Positions 24,896-32,516 of a DNA stretch of 32,516 bases are shown in pieces. The stretch is from Myxococcus dinghuensis (GTDB taxonomy: Bacteria; Myxococcota; Myxococcia; Myxococcales; Myxococcaceae). Where the stretch lies: contig NZ_JAKCFB010000067.1 of assembly GCF_024198235.1 (NCBI RefSeq), forward strand, positions 1 through 32,516, given 5' to 3'. Below the pieces are notes generated by a model. It saw nothing but the letters and a program-made list of their open reading frames with translations. It had not been told where the DNA came from and searched no databases. A program made the translations under genes and the position numbers. Numbering within the stretch: position 1 is the first letter of the stretch; every line of letters begins with the position of its first letter.

Positions 24896-24922
24896 CCCTC
24901 CCCTAATGGAGTCCGGGGAGGG
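24896..24922. other. hairpin in the cysteine synthase upstream region
   Basis: Arms CCCTCCCC (24896-24903) and GGGGAGGG (24915-24922), loop 11 bases, 30 bases upstream of the ATG at 24866. It may terminate read-through from the export operon or sit in the leader of the cysteine synthase mRNA. Confidence 0.35.
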
Positions 24923-24929
24923 AAACAAC

Positions 24930-24953
24930 CGGCGAGCGGGACGGCCCTCGCCG
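24930..24953 (-). terminator. terminator of the ABC export operon
   Basis: On the minus strand, CGGCGAG (24953-24947) pairs with CTCGCCG (24936-24930) over a 10-base loop, followed by GTTGTTT. It lies 13 bases after the stop of the last permease gene. Confidence 0.5.
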
Positions 24954-24966
24954 AGTGGCAGGTAGG

Positions 24967-26199
24967 TCAATCCGTGCGCATCGCCTCGACGGGGTCCAGC
25001 TTCGCGGCGCGGGCGGCCGGGTAGATGCCGAACAGGAGCCCCACGCCGCAGCTCATGGTCAGCGCCAGGGCCACGGCCCAGGGCGGCACGGACATGGGGA
25101 AGCCCACCATCCAGTCCCCCAGGAACACCAGCCCGAAGCCCAGCCCCACGCCCAGCGTGCCGCCCAGGAGCGCCAGCAGCACCGCCTCCGTGGCGAACTG
25201 CCCGAGGATGCGGCGGCGCCGCGCCCCCAAGGCCTTGCGCACGCCGATCTCCCGCGTCCGCTCCATCACCGACACCAGCATGATGTTCAGGATGCCGATG
25301 CCGCCCACCACCAGGGACAGCAGGCACACGCCCACGCCCGCGATGGTGATGACCTGGGAGAGCTGGTTGAAGGACGCCGTCACCGACTCGTTGGTGTGCA
25401 GCTCGAAGTCGCTGGCCTCGTCCGGCTTCACGTCGCGGCGGCGGCGCATCAGGTTGGACACCTCGTCCTGCGCCTTGCGGAACAGGCTGGGGTCCTTGGC
25501 CTGGATGTCCACGTCCAGCGAGCGCGACTTGCCGTAGAGCTGCTGGAACACGCGCAGGGGGATGATGGCCTGGTTGTCCATGCTCACCATGCCCAGGAAG
25601 CTGCCCCGGCGCTGGAGCACGCCAATCACGAGGAACGGGCGGCCCTTGATGCGCACCTCGAAGCCCACCGGGTCGATGCCGGGGAACAGCGTGTCCGCCA
25701 CGTCCACGCCCAGCAGCGCCACGTGGCGGCCATCCAGGCTCTCCACCTCGTTGAAGTAGCGGCCGGACTGCACCGCGATGCCGCTGGTCATGGGGTACGT
25801 CGTCGTGGTGCCGAACACGCGCACCGACGGACGCGTCTCCGCGTTCACCGTGGCCAGCTTCTGGCCGCCCTCGTCGTCCGCGGGCGCGACCACGCCCACG
25901 GACGGGCAGGACTGCTCGATGGCGCGCACGTCGTCCATCTCGATGTCCGGCCGCTTGGCGAACTTGGCCCAGTTGAAGCGGCCGAAGCCGCCCGCGGGCC
26001 ACTTGGTGAGCTGGAAGGTGTGCGCCCCCAGCCGCCCCATGTCGCGGTTCACCTTCGTGCGCAGGCCCTCGATGAGGCCCATCATGGTGATGACCGTCGC
26101 CACGCCGATGACGATGCCCAGCAGCGTCAGGAGCGAGCGCAGCGGATTGCCGAGGAAGGTCCCCAACGCCAGCCGCAGGTTGTCCAGGAAGGCTCGCAT
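24967..26199 (-). CDS. MacB-like ABC transporter permease 2
   Basis: 410 residues. The ATG at 26199, 4 bp after the stop of permease 1, gives the standard N-terminus MRAFLDNLRLALGTFLGNPL. One membrane segment at about 20-42, a MacB-type periplasmic core domain (about 45-255), and three C-terminal membrane segments (from about 280) in the FtsX-like fold. The cytoplasmic coupling region MERTREIGVRKALGARRRRI is typical of this family. It lacks a fused nucleotide-binding domain and relies on the separate ATPase. Together with permease 1, which is related but not identical, it probably forms a heterodimer. Last gene of the operon. Confidence 0.88.
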   Translation of the reverse strand: MRAFLDNLRLALGTFLGNPLRSLLTLLGIVIGVATVITMMGLIEGLRTKVNRDMGRLGAHTFQLTKWPAGGFGRFNWAKFAKRPDIEMDDVRAIEQSCPSVGVVAPADDEGGQKLATVNAETRPSVRVFGTTTTYPMTSGIAVQSGRYFNEVESLDGRHVALLGVDVADTLFPGIDPVGFEVRIKGRPFLVIGVLQRRGSFLGMVSMDNQAIIPLRVFQQLYGKSRSLDVDIQAKDPSLFRKAQDEVSNLMRRRRDVKPDEASDFELHTNESVTASFNQLSQVITIAGVGVCLLSLVVGGIGILNIMLVSVMERTREIGVRKALGARRRRILGQFATEAVLLALLGGTLGVGLGFGLVFLGDWMVGFPMSVPPWAVALALTMSCGVGLLFGIYPAARAAKLDPVEAMRTD

Positions 26200-26203
26200 C
26201 GGC

Positions 26204-27442
26204 TCACTCGTACCGGAGGGCTTCCACCGGGTCCAGGTTCGCCGCGCGCGCCGCCGGCCAGATGCCGAACAGCAGCCCCACCAGCGCCGCGAAGAACACA
26301 CCGCCCATCACCGTGGTCATCTGCACGTCGGCGGCCAGCGGGGTGATCAGCGACACCACCTTCGCGGTGCCCAGGCCCACCGTCGTCCCCAGCAGCCCGC
26401 CCACCGCGGACACGCTGGCGGCCTCCATGAGGAACTGGAAGACGATGGTGCGCTTGCGGGCGCCCAGCGCGCGCCGCACGCCGATCTCCCGCGTCCGCTC
26501 GCGCACCGACACCAGCATGATGTTCATGATGCCGATGCCGCCCACCAGCAGGGTGATGAGCCCCACGCCCACCGCCACGCCGTAGAGCGCGCCGGTGAGC
26601 TGCGCGTACGTCTGCGCCATGGCCTCCGGCTTGTTGATGTTGAAGTCGTCCGGCTCCCCGGGGGGCGTGCCGCGGATGCGCCGGAGGATGCCGATGAGCT
26701 GGTCCTCGGCCGCGCGCACCTGGCCCGCGTCCTCCACCGCCATGGCGATCTCGAACGAGCGCCCCTTGCCGAAGCTGCTGAAGAACGTCTTGAAGGGGAT
26801 GAGCACGAGCAGGTCCATGCTCTCGTTGACCACCTTCCCCTTGCGGCTGAGCGTGCCCACCACCTGGAAGGTGCGGTTGTCCACGCGGATGCTGCGGCCC
26901 ACCGGGCTGATGCCGGGGAAGAGCCGGTCCGCCACGTCCGCGCCCAGCACCGCCACCGGCCGCGTCACCTCCTCGTCCGCCTCCGTGAGGAAGCGGCCCG
27001 CCGTGACGTCGAAGCCGGAGATGGACAGGTACTCGTGGTTGACGCCCTGGATGCGCACCGTGGACATCTGCTCGCCGCCGTACGACACGTCCGACAAGCG
27101 CGAGACGGACGGCGACATGGCGGTGATGAACGGCGCGAGCGTGCGCAGCCGCGCCACCTGGTCCAGCGTGAAGTTCTTGCGGTTGCGGTACTTCCACCAG
27201 TCGCCCTTGATCATCCAGGGGAACTTGGACACGTAGAGCGTGTTGGCCCCGAAGGAGGCCAGCTGCCGGTGGAAGGACGTGTTCAGCCCCTGGATGATGC
27301 CGACGATGGCCAGCAGCGTGGCCACGCCGATGCCGATGCCCATCGTCGTCAGCACGGTGCGCAGGCGGTTGGCCCGCAACGAGAACAGCGCGATGCGCGC
27401 GCCCTCGAGGACGTCCACCCGGAAGCCCGGACCGCGGCTCAT
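26204..27442 (-). CDS. MacB-like ABC transporter permease 1
   Basis: 412 residues with ATG at 27442 sharing an ATGA overlap with the ATPase gene stop. Membrane segment near 30-50 (LRTVLTTMGIGIGVATLLAI), a periplasmic MacB core domain (about 55-270) and three C-terminal membrane segments with the FtsX-like coupling motif RERTREIGVRRALGARKRTI. Such permeases do not pump across the membrane in the classical way but use ATP hydrolysis to drive periplasmic movements of the tripartite complex (mechanotransmission known for MacB). The substrate is unknown. Paralogous to the following permease. Confidence 0.88.
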   Translation of the reverse strand: MSRGPGFRVDVLEGARIALFSLRANRLRTVLTTMGIGIGVATLLAIVGIIQGLNTSFHRQLASFGANTLYVSKFPWMIKGDWWKYRNRKNFTLDQVARLRTLAPFITAMSPSVSRLSDVSYGGEQMSTVRIQGVNHEYLSISGFDVTAGRFLTEADEEVTRPVAVLGADVADRLFPGISPVGRSIRVDNRTFQVVGTLSRKGKVVNESMDLLVLIPFKTFFSSFGKGRSFEIAMAVEDAGQVRAAEDQLIGILRRIRGTPPGEPDDFNINKPEAMAQTYAQLTGALYGVAVGVGLITLLVGGIGIMNIMLVSVRERTREIGVRRALGARKRTIVFQFLMEAASVSAVGGLLGTTVGLGTAKVVSLITPLAADVQMTTVMGGVFFAALVGLLFGIWPAARAANLDPVEALRYE

Positions 27443-28188
27443 GCGCCCCCCACCGCCGCGCCCGCCCCCACCCCCAGCGCCACGTCGCGCCCCGGGCCGT
27501 CCGCCACCAGCTGCCCGTCACTCAGCCGGATGGCGCGCGGGCAGCGCGCGGCCAGCTTGGGCTCGTGGGTGACGAGCACCAGCGTGTGCCCGGCCTGGTG
27601 CAGCTGCTCGAACAGCCGGACGATCTCCTCGCCCGTGGCCGAGTCCAGGTTGCCCGTGGGCTCGTCCGCCAGGAGCATGGACGGCTCGGCCACCAGCGCG
27701 CGGGCGATGGCCACGCGCTGGCGCTGACCACCGGACAGCTCGTTGGGGCGGTGGTGCATGCGGTGCGTCAACTGCACCTTGTCCAGCGCCGCCTTCGCCC
27801 GCTCCCGCCGCTGGCGCGCGGGGATGCCCCGGTACACCAGCGGCAGCTCCACGTTGGCCAGCGCCGTCTCGCGGGGCAGCAGCTGGAACGTCTGGAAGAT
27901 GAAGCCGATCTCCTCGTTGCGGATGACGGCGAGCTCGTCGTCGGTCATCCGCGACACGTCCTTGCCGTTGAGCATGTAGCGGCCGCTGGTGGGCGTATCC
28001 AGGCAGCCCAGCACGTTCATCATCGTGCTCTTGCCGGAGCCGGACTGACCGATGATGGCCACCCACTCCCCCCGGCTGATGCCGAAGGAGACCCCGCGCA
28101 GCGCGCGCACCTCCTCGCCACCCACGTGGAAGACGCGGGTGATGTCCTCCACCTGGATGAGCCGACCCTCGCCGCTGGCATGACTCAC
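27439..28188 (-). CDS. ABC transporter ATPase, MacB/LolD type
   Basis: 249 residues. The GTG start at 28188 overlaps the adaptor stop as GTGA; the nearby ATG at 28181 is out of frame. Walker A GQSGSGKST, Q-loop in GFIFQTFQLLP, signature LSGGQRQRVAIARAL, Walker B SMLLADEPTGNLD and the switch His in LVLVTHEPKLA are all complete. The sequence type (IGQSGSGKSTMMNVLGCLD, NEEIGFIFQ) is that of MacB, LolD and FtsE ATPases. It powers the two permeases in the inner membrane. The C-terminus carries a Gly/Ala/Val-rich tail of about 15 residues. Confidence 0.93.
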   Translation of the reverse strand: MSHASGEGRLIQVEDITRVFHVGGEEVRALRGVSFGISRGEWVAIIGQSGSGKSTMMNVLGCLDTPTSGRYMLNGKDVSRMTDDELAVIRNEEIGFIFQTFQLLPRETALANVELPLVYRGIPARQRRERAKAALDKVQLTHRMHHRPNELSGGQRQRVAIARALVAEPSMLLADEPTGNLDSATGEEIVRLFEQLHQAGHTLVLVTHEPKLAARCPRAIRLSDGQLVADGPGRDVALGVGAGAAVGGA

Positions 28189-29450
28189 GACTTGCGACCG
28201 CCCTTCATCCCGCCCGGCCCCGCCTGCTCCGGCTCGCGAACGATGTCGCCATCGTTCAGCTCCTTCGACAGCGTCCGGTAGGGACCCTCGACCACCCGGT
28301 CCCCGTCGTTGATGCCGGAGAGGATCTCCAGCTCCGTGTCGGACGCGATGCCCGTCTGGACCCGCCGCACCTGCGCCTTGTTCCCGGCGTCCACCACGAA
28401 GACGACCTTGGCCAGCGACTCGGTGCGCTTGGCCTTCAGCCCGCCCCCCTCCACCGACTCCTTGAAGTCCGGCAGCGAGCGCTCCGAGCGCACCGTCACC
28501 GCCTGGATGGGCACCAGCACCACGTCGTTGCGCGTCTCCGCGGAGATGCGCGCCTCCGCGCTCATGCCCGGCAGCACGCCCGGCGGCCGCACGTCCAGCG
28601 CCACCGTGACGGGGAAGCTCGTCACCTCCGCCTCCGTGCCCGCGTTCTTGATGAGCGCCTTCTGGGCGATCTCCACCACGGAGCCCTGGAAGGTCTGCCC
28701 CTCCAGCGCGTCCAGCGACACCTCCGCGGGCTGGCCGGGCTTGAGGTGCACCACCTCGTGCTCGCCCACCTCGAACTTCACCTCCATGGCGCTCAGCGCG
28801 GCGATGGTCATCACCACGTCCTCGGCCAGCTCCGAGCCACGCACGCGCTCACCGACCTCGCGCGACAGCTCGATGACGTTGCCGTCGATGGGCGACAGGA
28901 GCGTCGTCTTGGACAGGTCCGTCTGCGCCTGCTCCACCACCGCGACGTTGCGCGCGAGCAGTTGCTTGGAGGCCGCCAGCCGCGCGTCCGCCGTGTTCTT
29001 CGCCGCCCGGGCCACGTCCAGCTCCGCCGCGGACGCCAGGCCCTTGCCCACCAGGCCCTCCACGCGCGCCAGCTCCTGCGCCGTGCGCTGGACCTCCACC
29101 TCCGCCACCTGCGAGTCCGCGCGCGCGGCGTTCTGCGACGCCAGCGCCTGCTTCATCGCGGCCTCGTAGACGCGCTTGTCGATACGGCCCAGCACCTGGC
29201 CCTTCTTCACCGGGTCGCCGTCCTTCACCGCGAGCTCCACCAGGTCTCCGGAGAGGCTGGAGGAGATCTTCACCGTCGTGGCCGCCTGCACCTTGCCCGC
29301 GCCAGTGATGGTGCGGGTGATGTTGCCCTTGCGGGCCTTGGCGATCTGCACTTCCTGCGACGGGGGGGGCCGCTCCTTCAGGCCCCCCACGGTGATGGCC
29401 GCCGCACCGAGGAACAGCGCTCCGGCAATCGCACCCTTCCACCACTTCAT
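28185..29450 (-). CDS. HlyD/MacA-like periplasmic adaptor
   Basis: 421 residues. ATG at 29450 in an ATGA overlap with the TolC-like gene. N-terminal anchor (MKWWKGAIAGALFLGAAAIT). Then a membrane-fusion protein plan: barrel-sandwich half (ITGAGKVQAATTVKISSSLS and VKKGQVLGRIDKRVYEAAM), a helical hairpin (about 90-165), the second sandwich half (KTTLLSPIDGNVIELSREVG), a beta-barrel (MEVKFEVGEHEVVHLKPGQP) and a membrane-proximal domain. It bridges the inner-membrane ABC part and the outer-membrane channel across the periplasm. Confidence 0.92.
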   Translation of the reverse strand: MKWWKGAIAGALFLGAAAITVGGLKERPPPSQEVQIAKARKGNITRTITGAGKVQAATTVKISSSLSGDLVELAVKDGDPVKKGQVLGRIDKRVYEAAMKQALASQNAARADSQVAEVEVQRTAQELARVEGLVGKGLASAAELDVARAAKNTADARLAASKQLLARNVAVVEQAQTDLSKTTLLSPIDGNVIELSREVGERVRGSELAEDVVMTIAALSAMEVKFEVGEHEVVHLKPGQPAEVSLDALEGQTFQGSVVEIAQKALIKNAGTEAEVTSFPVTVALDVRPPGVLPGMSAEARISAETRNDVVLVPIQAVTVRSERSLPDFKESVEGGGLKAKRTESLAKVVFVVDAGNKAQVRRVQTGIASDTELEILSGINDGDRVVEGPYRTLSKELNDGDIVREPEQAGPGGMKGGRKS

Positions 29451-30802
29451 TTCGTCTCTCCTGGGCCCAGGGCGCCCATGGCCCGCAACAACCTGTAGCG
29501 GGCGATTTCCACGTCAATTCGATTCTGGAGCAGGCTGAGCTCGGACTGCGTGAGGCTGAGCTGGGCGTCGCGCACCTCGAGGGTGGAACCGACGCCCGCC
29601 TTGAAGCGCTCCTCCGCCAGGCTCAGCCCCTGGACGGCGGCGCCCTTGTTGTCCGCGGCGAGCCGGGCGGCGGCGATCTGCGCCTCCAGCGCCTGGTGCG
29701 CCGCGCGAACCTCGCCCTCGATCTCCCGGGCGGACTGCTCCAGCGTGAGCTGCGCCTTGCGGATGGTCGCGTCGGCGCGCTTGGACTGGGCGTCCGTGTT
29801 GAACCCGTTGAAGATGTTCCAGTTCAGGTCGATGGAGGCGATGAAGTTGTTCTGCAGGCGCGGCTCGGCGAACACGTCGGACGCGTCCGGACCGCGGCGG
29901 GTGTAGAAGCCCTGGGCGGACAGCTTGGGGATGTAGTCCGCGCGGGCGATGGCGCGCTGGAGCTCCGCCGACCGGACCCGGAGCTGCAACGTCTTGAGCA
30001 GCGGGCGACGGTCGCGGGCCACGGAGATGGCCTCGTCGATGCTCGGCGCCGGCGCGGGCTCGGTCTGGAGCACGCCCGGGTCCACCGCGAGGAGCGGCTC
30101 CGTGCCGGGGCGGGTCAGCCAGACGGCCAGGCTGGTCTGGTCCGTCACCAGCTGCGCCATCGACTGGGTGTAGGTGATGCGATCGTTGCCCAGGTTCACC
30201 AGGGCGGAGATCTCCTCGACCTTGCCCACCCGGCCCGCCTGGAACAGGGAGCGGGCGCGCTCGAGCTGGTCCTCGCTGCGCTTGACGGTGGCCTCGAGCA
30301 CCTGGCGGCTGGCCTGGGTGCGGAACAGGGCGAAGAAGCGCCGCACGGCCTCCAGCTCGGAGGTGTCCGCCTCCTCCTGGGCCTGGCTCTTCTGCGCGTC
30401 GCGCAGCACGCCGCTCTGCTCGAGCTGCTTCCAGCGCGCCCGGTCGTAGATGACCTGCGTGAGCGTCGCGCTCAGGTCGTAGTCCGTCGTGCTCGTCGCC
30501 TTGGTCTCGACGGGGGCCTGGACGAACTCGTCACCGGTGACGTTGGGGTCGTCGTTCGGGTTGGGGACCAGGCTGAACGAGCGGGAGCGGCCGATCCACC
30601 GCTTGCCGGCCGAGGCGCCCACGGCCAGCTGGGGCAACAGGGCGGAGCGCGACACGCGCACGTCCTGCTCGGCGACCTCCACGTCGATGGCGGACTGGAG
30701 CGCCGTGGTGCTCTGGCGGCCCTGGGCGCGGGCCTGGTCGAGGGTGATGGGGGACGGCTCGGCGGCGGCCGCGAGGAGCGACGCGAGGACGAGGGCGTTC
30801 AT
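29447..30802 (-). CDS. TolC-family outer membrane channel protein
   Basis: 451 residues. The ATG at 30802 overlaps the stop of the Yip1-type gene as ATGA and opens a short signal peptide (MNALVLASLLAAAAEPS). The product has the internal twofold repeat of TolC-like proteins: ITLDQARAQGRQSTTALQ near the N-terminus and PAPSIDEAISVARDRRPLL in the middle, with long alpha-helical stretches ending in LAEERFKAGVGSTLEVRDAQ and SLLQNRIDVEIARYRLLRA. It forms the trimeric outer-membrane duct of the export system. Confidence 0.92.
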   Translation of the reverse strand: MNALVLASLLAAAAEPSPITLDQARAQGRQSTTALQSAIDVEVAEQDVRVSRSALLPQLAVGASAGKRWIGRSRSFSLVPNPNDDPNVTGDEFVQAPVETKATSTTDYDLSATLTQVIYDRARWKQLEQSGVLRDAQKSQAQEEADTSELEAVRRFFALFRTQASRQVLEATVKRSEDQLERARSLFQAGRVGKVEEISALVNLGNDRITYTQSMAQLVTDQTSLAVWLTRPGTEPLLAVDPGVLQTEPAPAPSIDEAISVARDRRPLLKTLQLRVRSAELQRAIARADYIPKLSAQGFYTRRGPDASDVFAEPRLQNNFIASIDLNWNIFNGFNTDAQSKRADATIRKAQLTLEQSAREIEGEVRAAHQALEAQIAAARLAADNKGAAVQGLSLAEERFKAGVGSTLEVRDAQLSLTQSELSLLQNRIDVEIARYRLLRAMGALGPGETK

Positions 30803-31515
30803 CGGCCACCTCCCGACGCCATCTGGATTCCGGGCAGGCCGACCATGAACACGCCGGCGAAGACGACATAGAGCACGCCGGCCAGCAACAACCCCCGGCT
30901 GCGGCGAATGCCCGTGGCGGCGGAGAGCCCCAGCCCGAGCAGGGCGGTGCTCCAGAGGTTGAAGAAGTCCACGGCGGAGGCCACCCGGGCCATCCCCGGG
31001 CTGAGGCCCGTCAGCACCGCCCCCAGGTGGGAGGGCACGAGCTGGGCGGCGCGCTGGGCGGTGAGCGAGTACTGGGCGGAGGCGCAGATGGCGAAGACCA
31101 CGTGGTACAGGGCGATGGGCAGCAGGGCCAGGGCGGCCACGGACAGCAGGCGCTCGAACGGCGCCGACAGGTCGAACAGCCACGTCACCACCCAGAGGGC
31201 GGCGGCGAGCAGGAGCGCCAGGAAGGGCATCACGAAGACGCCCTTGGCGATGCCGCCCACCAGGGACTTGCGCGAGGAGGTCTGGATCTTGTCGGTGAGG
31301 TCGGCCTCGGAGATGGTCGCCATGTCCCCGGACGACTGCAGCTCACGGATGACGTCCGGCGCGGCGTCCCAGCGCAGGGAATTGAGCGTCCCGGAGGCGG
31401 ACACACAAAGGGCGAGGATGATGAGGGGCCAGACCCAACGGCGGGCTTCGACGGCGGCTTGCGTCCCCTCGACAGGGTCGATGAAGACGCGCACGGGTTG
31501 GACGAGAGAGGTCAT
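30799..31515 (-). CDS. Yip1-type multi-span membrane protein
   Basis: 238 residues. The ATG at 31515 (MTSLVQPVRVFIDPVEGTQA) is preferred over an upstream in-frame codon because the start PxxxFxxPxxG-type motif is typical of Yip1 domain proteins; no strong ribosome binding site is visible. Five hydrophobic segments at roughly 30-50, 95-118, 127-150, 185-207 and 210-232. First gene of the export operon, whose next gene starts inside its stop codon. Its role with an ABC exporter is not established; it may assist assembly or membrane organisation. Confidence 0.8.
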   Translation of the reverse strand: MTSLVQPVRVFIDPVEGTQAAVEARRWVWPLIILALCVSASGTLNSLRWDAAPDVIRELQSSGDMATISEADLTDKIQTSSRKSLVGGIAKGVFVMPFLALLLAAALWVVTWLFDLSAPFERLLSVAALALLPIALYHVVFAICASAQYSLTAQRAAQLVPSHLGAVLTGLSPGMARVASAVDFFNLWSTALLGLGLSAATGIRRSRGLLLAGVLYVVFAGVFMVGLPGIQMASGGGR

Positions 31516-31656
31516 AGGGTGGGTGTCTCGGAGGGATGTACGGCACTCGCCCTCAGGCAATTGCTCGGCCAGTCGAAAATTTGAGCCGCTCAACGGGCAG
31601 CCAGCCAACCGAATTCCGGGCGCAATGAACGAGTCGGGCGCGTTCTACTCCAACGA

Positions 31657-31687
31657 TTCCGCAGACCTGTAGCAGGCTGTTGCGGAA
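31657..31687. promoter_or_regulatory. inverted repeat in the divergent promoter region
   Basis: TTCCGCA (31657-31663) and TGCGGAA (31681-31687) are perfect 7-base arms 24 bases apart, in the 232-bp gap between the export operon (31515 -) and the Clp-N gene (31748 +). Possible operator, or a chance repeat. Nothing else clear in the gap. Confidence 0.3.
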
Positions 31688-31747
31688 ATTTTGCCGCCGG
31701 GATCGAGAGGGTGTATTCCGCTCGGCTGCACGCTTGCCGGAGCTCGA

Positions 31748-32516
31748 ATGGTCGAAAGCACGGATCTCGCCCAGGTCCTCCAAGAAGCGAACGACATCGC
31801 ACGGAGCGTGGTCCAGAAGCTTACCTCCGCGCACGTCCTGCTGGCGCTCTTCACGGTGGAGAACCGGGCGCAGCTGCTCCTCAAGGAGCGGGGCGTGGAC
31901 GAGGACGCGCTGCTCCACCTGCTGACGGCGGCCCCCGCCGAGCAGGACGGGCTGGTGCGGGAGCTGCGGGAGAAGGCCCGCGAAATCGCCACGAGCTGTG
32001 GCTCCCAGGAGGCGGACTGCCTGCACCTGCTCATCGCACTGACGCGCGTGCGGTGCTCCGCCCAGGAGCTGCTCGTCCAGGCGGGACTGGACCTCGCGAC
32101 CCTGCGCACCACGGCGGTCTCCTACTTCGTGAGCGGGCGGATGCCTCGCAAGCTCCAGCCGGGCCGCGCCCAGACGTCGGTCCTGGGGAACCACCGCCCC
32201 CCTCCGAGCCGTCCGCTCGGCGCCCCGCCCTCGCCCCTGCCCTTCTCGGCCGTGGCGGTGAGCGTCCCGCGCCCGGTGCCCGGCTCCCCGCCGCCCCCCT
32301 TCCCCCCTCCGGTCGCGAAGTCGACCACGCCGGCCCTCTCCCCGAGGGACCTCATCGACGTGGATGACGACGAGGTGAAGGCGAAGCCGCCCGTGACCCC
32401 GGCGGCGCCAGCCCCCACCCCGGCGCCCCCCGTGGCGGCGACGCCCCCGGCGCCGACGCCCGCCCCCCAGGTGCGCGTCGCCCCCCCGGCGCCCCCCGCC
32501 CCTTCGCCCGCGGCCC
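31748..32516 (+). CDS. Clp N-terminal domain protein, 3' end beyond window
   Basis: The frame is open from the ATG at 31748 to the window end, 256 codons. Residues 1-140 look like a Clp N-terminal repeat domain: LAQVLQEANDIARSV then TSAHVLLALFTVENRAQLLL as repeat 1, and REIATSCGSQEADCLHLLIA with TRVRCSAQELLVQAGLD as repeat 2. These domains in ClpA, ClpB and ClpC bind substrates or adaptors. From about 145 a Pro/Ala-rich low-complexity linker begins, interrupted by an acidic motif RDLIDVDDDEVKAK (about 199-212). Standard ClpA and ClpC have no such long linker, so the rest may be an AAA+ module or something else. It is divergent from the export operon. Confidence 0.75.
   Translation, partial: MVESTDLAQVLQEANDIARSVVQKLTSAHVLLALFTVENRAQLLLKERGVDEDALLHLLTAAPAEQDGLVRELREKAREIATSCGSQEADCLHLLIALTRVRCSAQELLVQAGLDLATLRTTAVSYFVSGRMPRKLQPGRAQTSVLGNHRPPPSRPLGAPPSPLPFSAVAVSVPRPVPGSPPPPFPPPVAKSTTPALSPRDLIDVDDDEVKAKPPVTPAAPAPTPAPPVAATPPAPTPAPQVRVAPPAPPAPSPAA

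Noticed and set aside
25778..27727. 649-codon plus-strand open frame over the two permeases
   Set aside because: Antisense to genes with clear FtsX/MacB motifs and coupled starts; translation has no recognisable domain.
1..32516. CRISPR arrays, tRNA or rRNA genes, insertion sequences, phage genes
   Set aside because: No regularly spaced repeats, no transposase, integrase or phage motifs, and no RNA gene sequence were recognised.

Overview
The window looks like a chromosomal segment from a high-GC myxobacterium (Myxococcota, probably a Myxococcus, Corallococcus or Archangium relative). Evidence: very high GC with strong third-position GC, so that most genes carry long meaningless open frames on the opposite strand; many secreted lipoproteins with LGAC, LAC or TGC lipoboxes; GTG and TTG starts; and a typical myxobacterial mix of two-component, MacB-like transport, astacin-like protease and Cys-rich lipoprotein genes. 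No rRNA, tRNA, CRISPR array, insertion sequence, prophage or integrase was seen. No gene-free stretch exceeds 300 bases.

Layout. 1-1798 (-): 5'-complete but 3'-truncated gene for a HARE-HTH plus Mrr-like endonuclease-fold protein with an Arg-rich tail, divergent from a cytoplasmic PQQ-type beta-propeller protein (1897-4095 +). 4141-5055 (-): membrane-anchored unknown, divergent from a MetX-like alpha/beta-hydrolase whose nucleophilic serine is replaced by glycine (5107-6138 +). 6151-8498 (-): DUF692/MNIO-type protein followed by uridine kinase (udk). 8734-14315 (+): von Willebrand factor A lipoprotein, GNAT-like protein, astacin-like metalloprotease lipoprotein with a C-terminal propeller, and an unknown one-TM protein. 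14416-15726: three small Cys-rich lipoproteins, two of them tandem paralogues with 14 matching cysteines. 15839-16044: a 49-codon membrane microprotein gene whose ribosome binding site lies in a 9-bp hairpin and whose stop codon lies in a 14-bp hairpin.

16264-21067: a CreB/CreC-like response regulator and sensor kinase (+) converging by a 13-bp overlap on an oppositely oriented pair encoding a periplasmic protein and a CreD-like inner-membrane protein (-). 21162-22949 (-): large lipoprotein with one CxxCH haem-c motif, divergent from a methyltransferase-like gene (23163-23831 +), with a clear inverted repeat between them. 23859-24866 (-): cysteine synthase-like gene.

24967-31515 (-): a tightly coupled six-gene operon, transcribed right to left: Yip1-type membrane protein, TolC-like outer membrane channel, HlyD/MacA-like adaptor, ABC ATPase and two MacB-like permeases. 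Four junctions are 4-base stop/start overlaps and the last is a 4-bp gap, so this is one tripartite export or envelope machine. 31748 to the end (+): the 5' part of a gene with a Clp N-terminal domain and a long Pro/Ala-rich linker.

The most promising unexplained items are the hairpin-controlled microprotein, the paired 14-Cys lipoproteins, the DUF692 fusion, the serine-less MetX-like protein and the CreBC/CreD-like arrangement. All functional statements rest on reading motifs by eye; no database search was possible.
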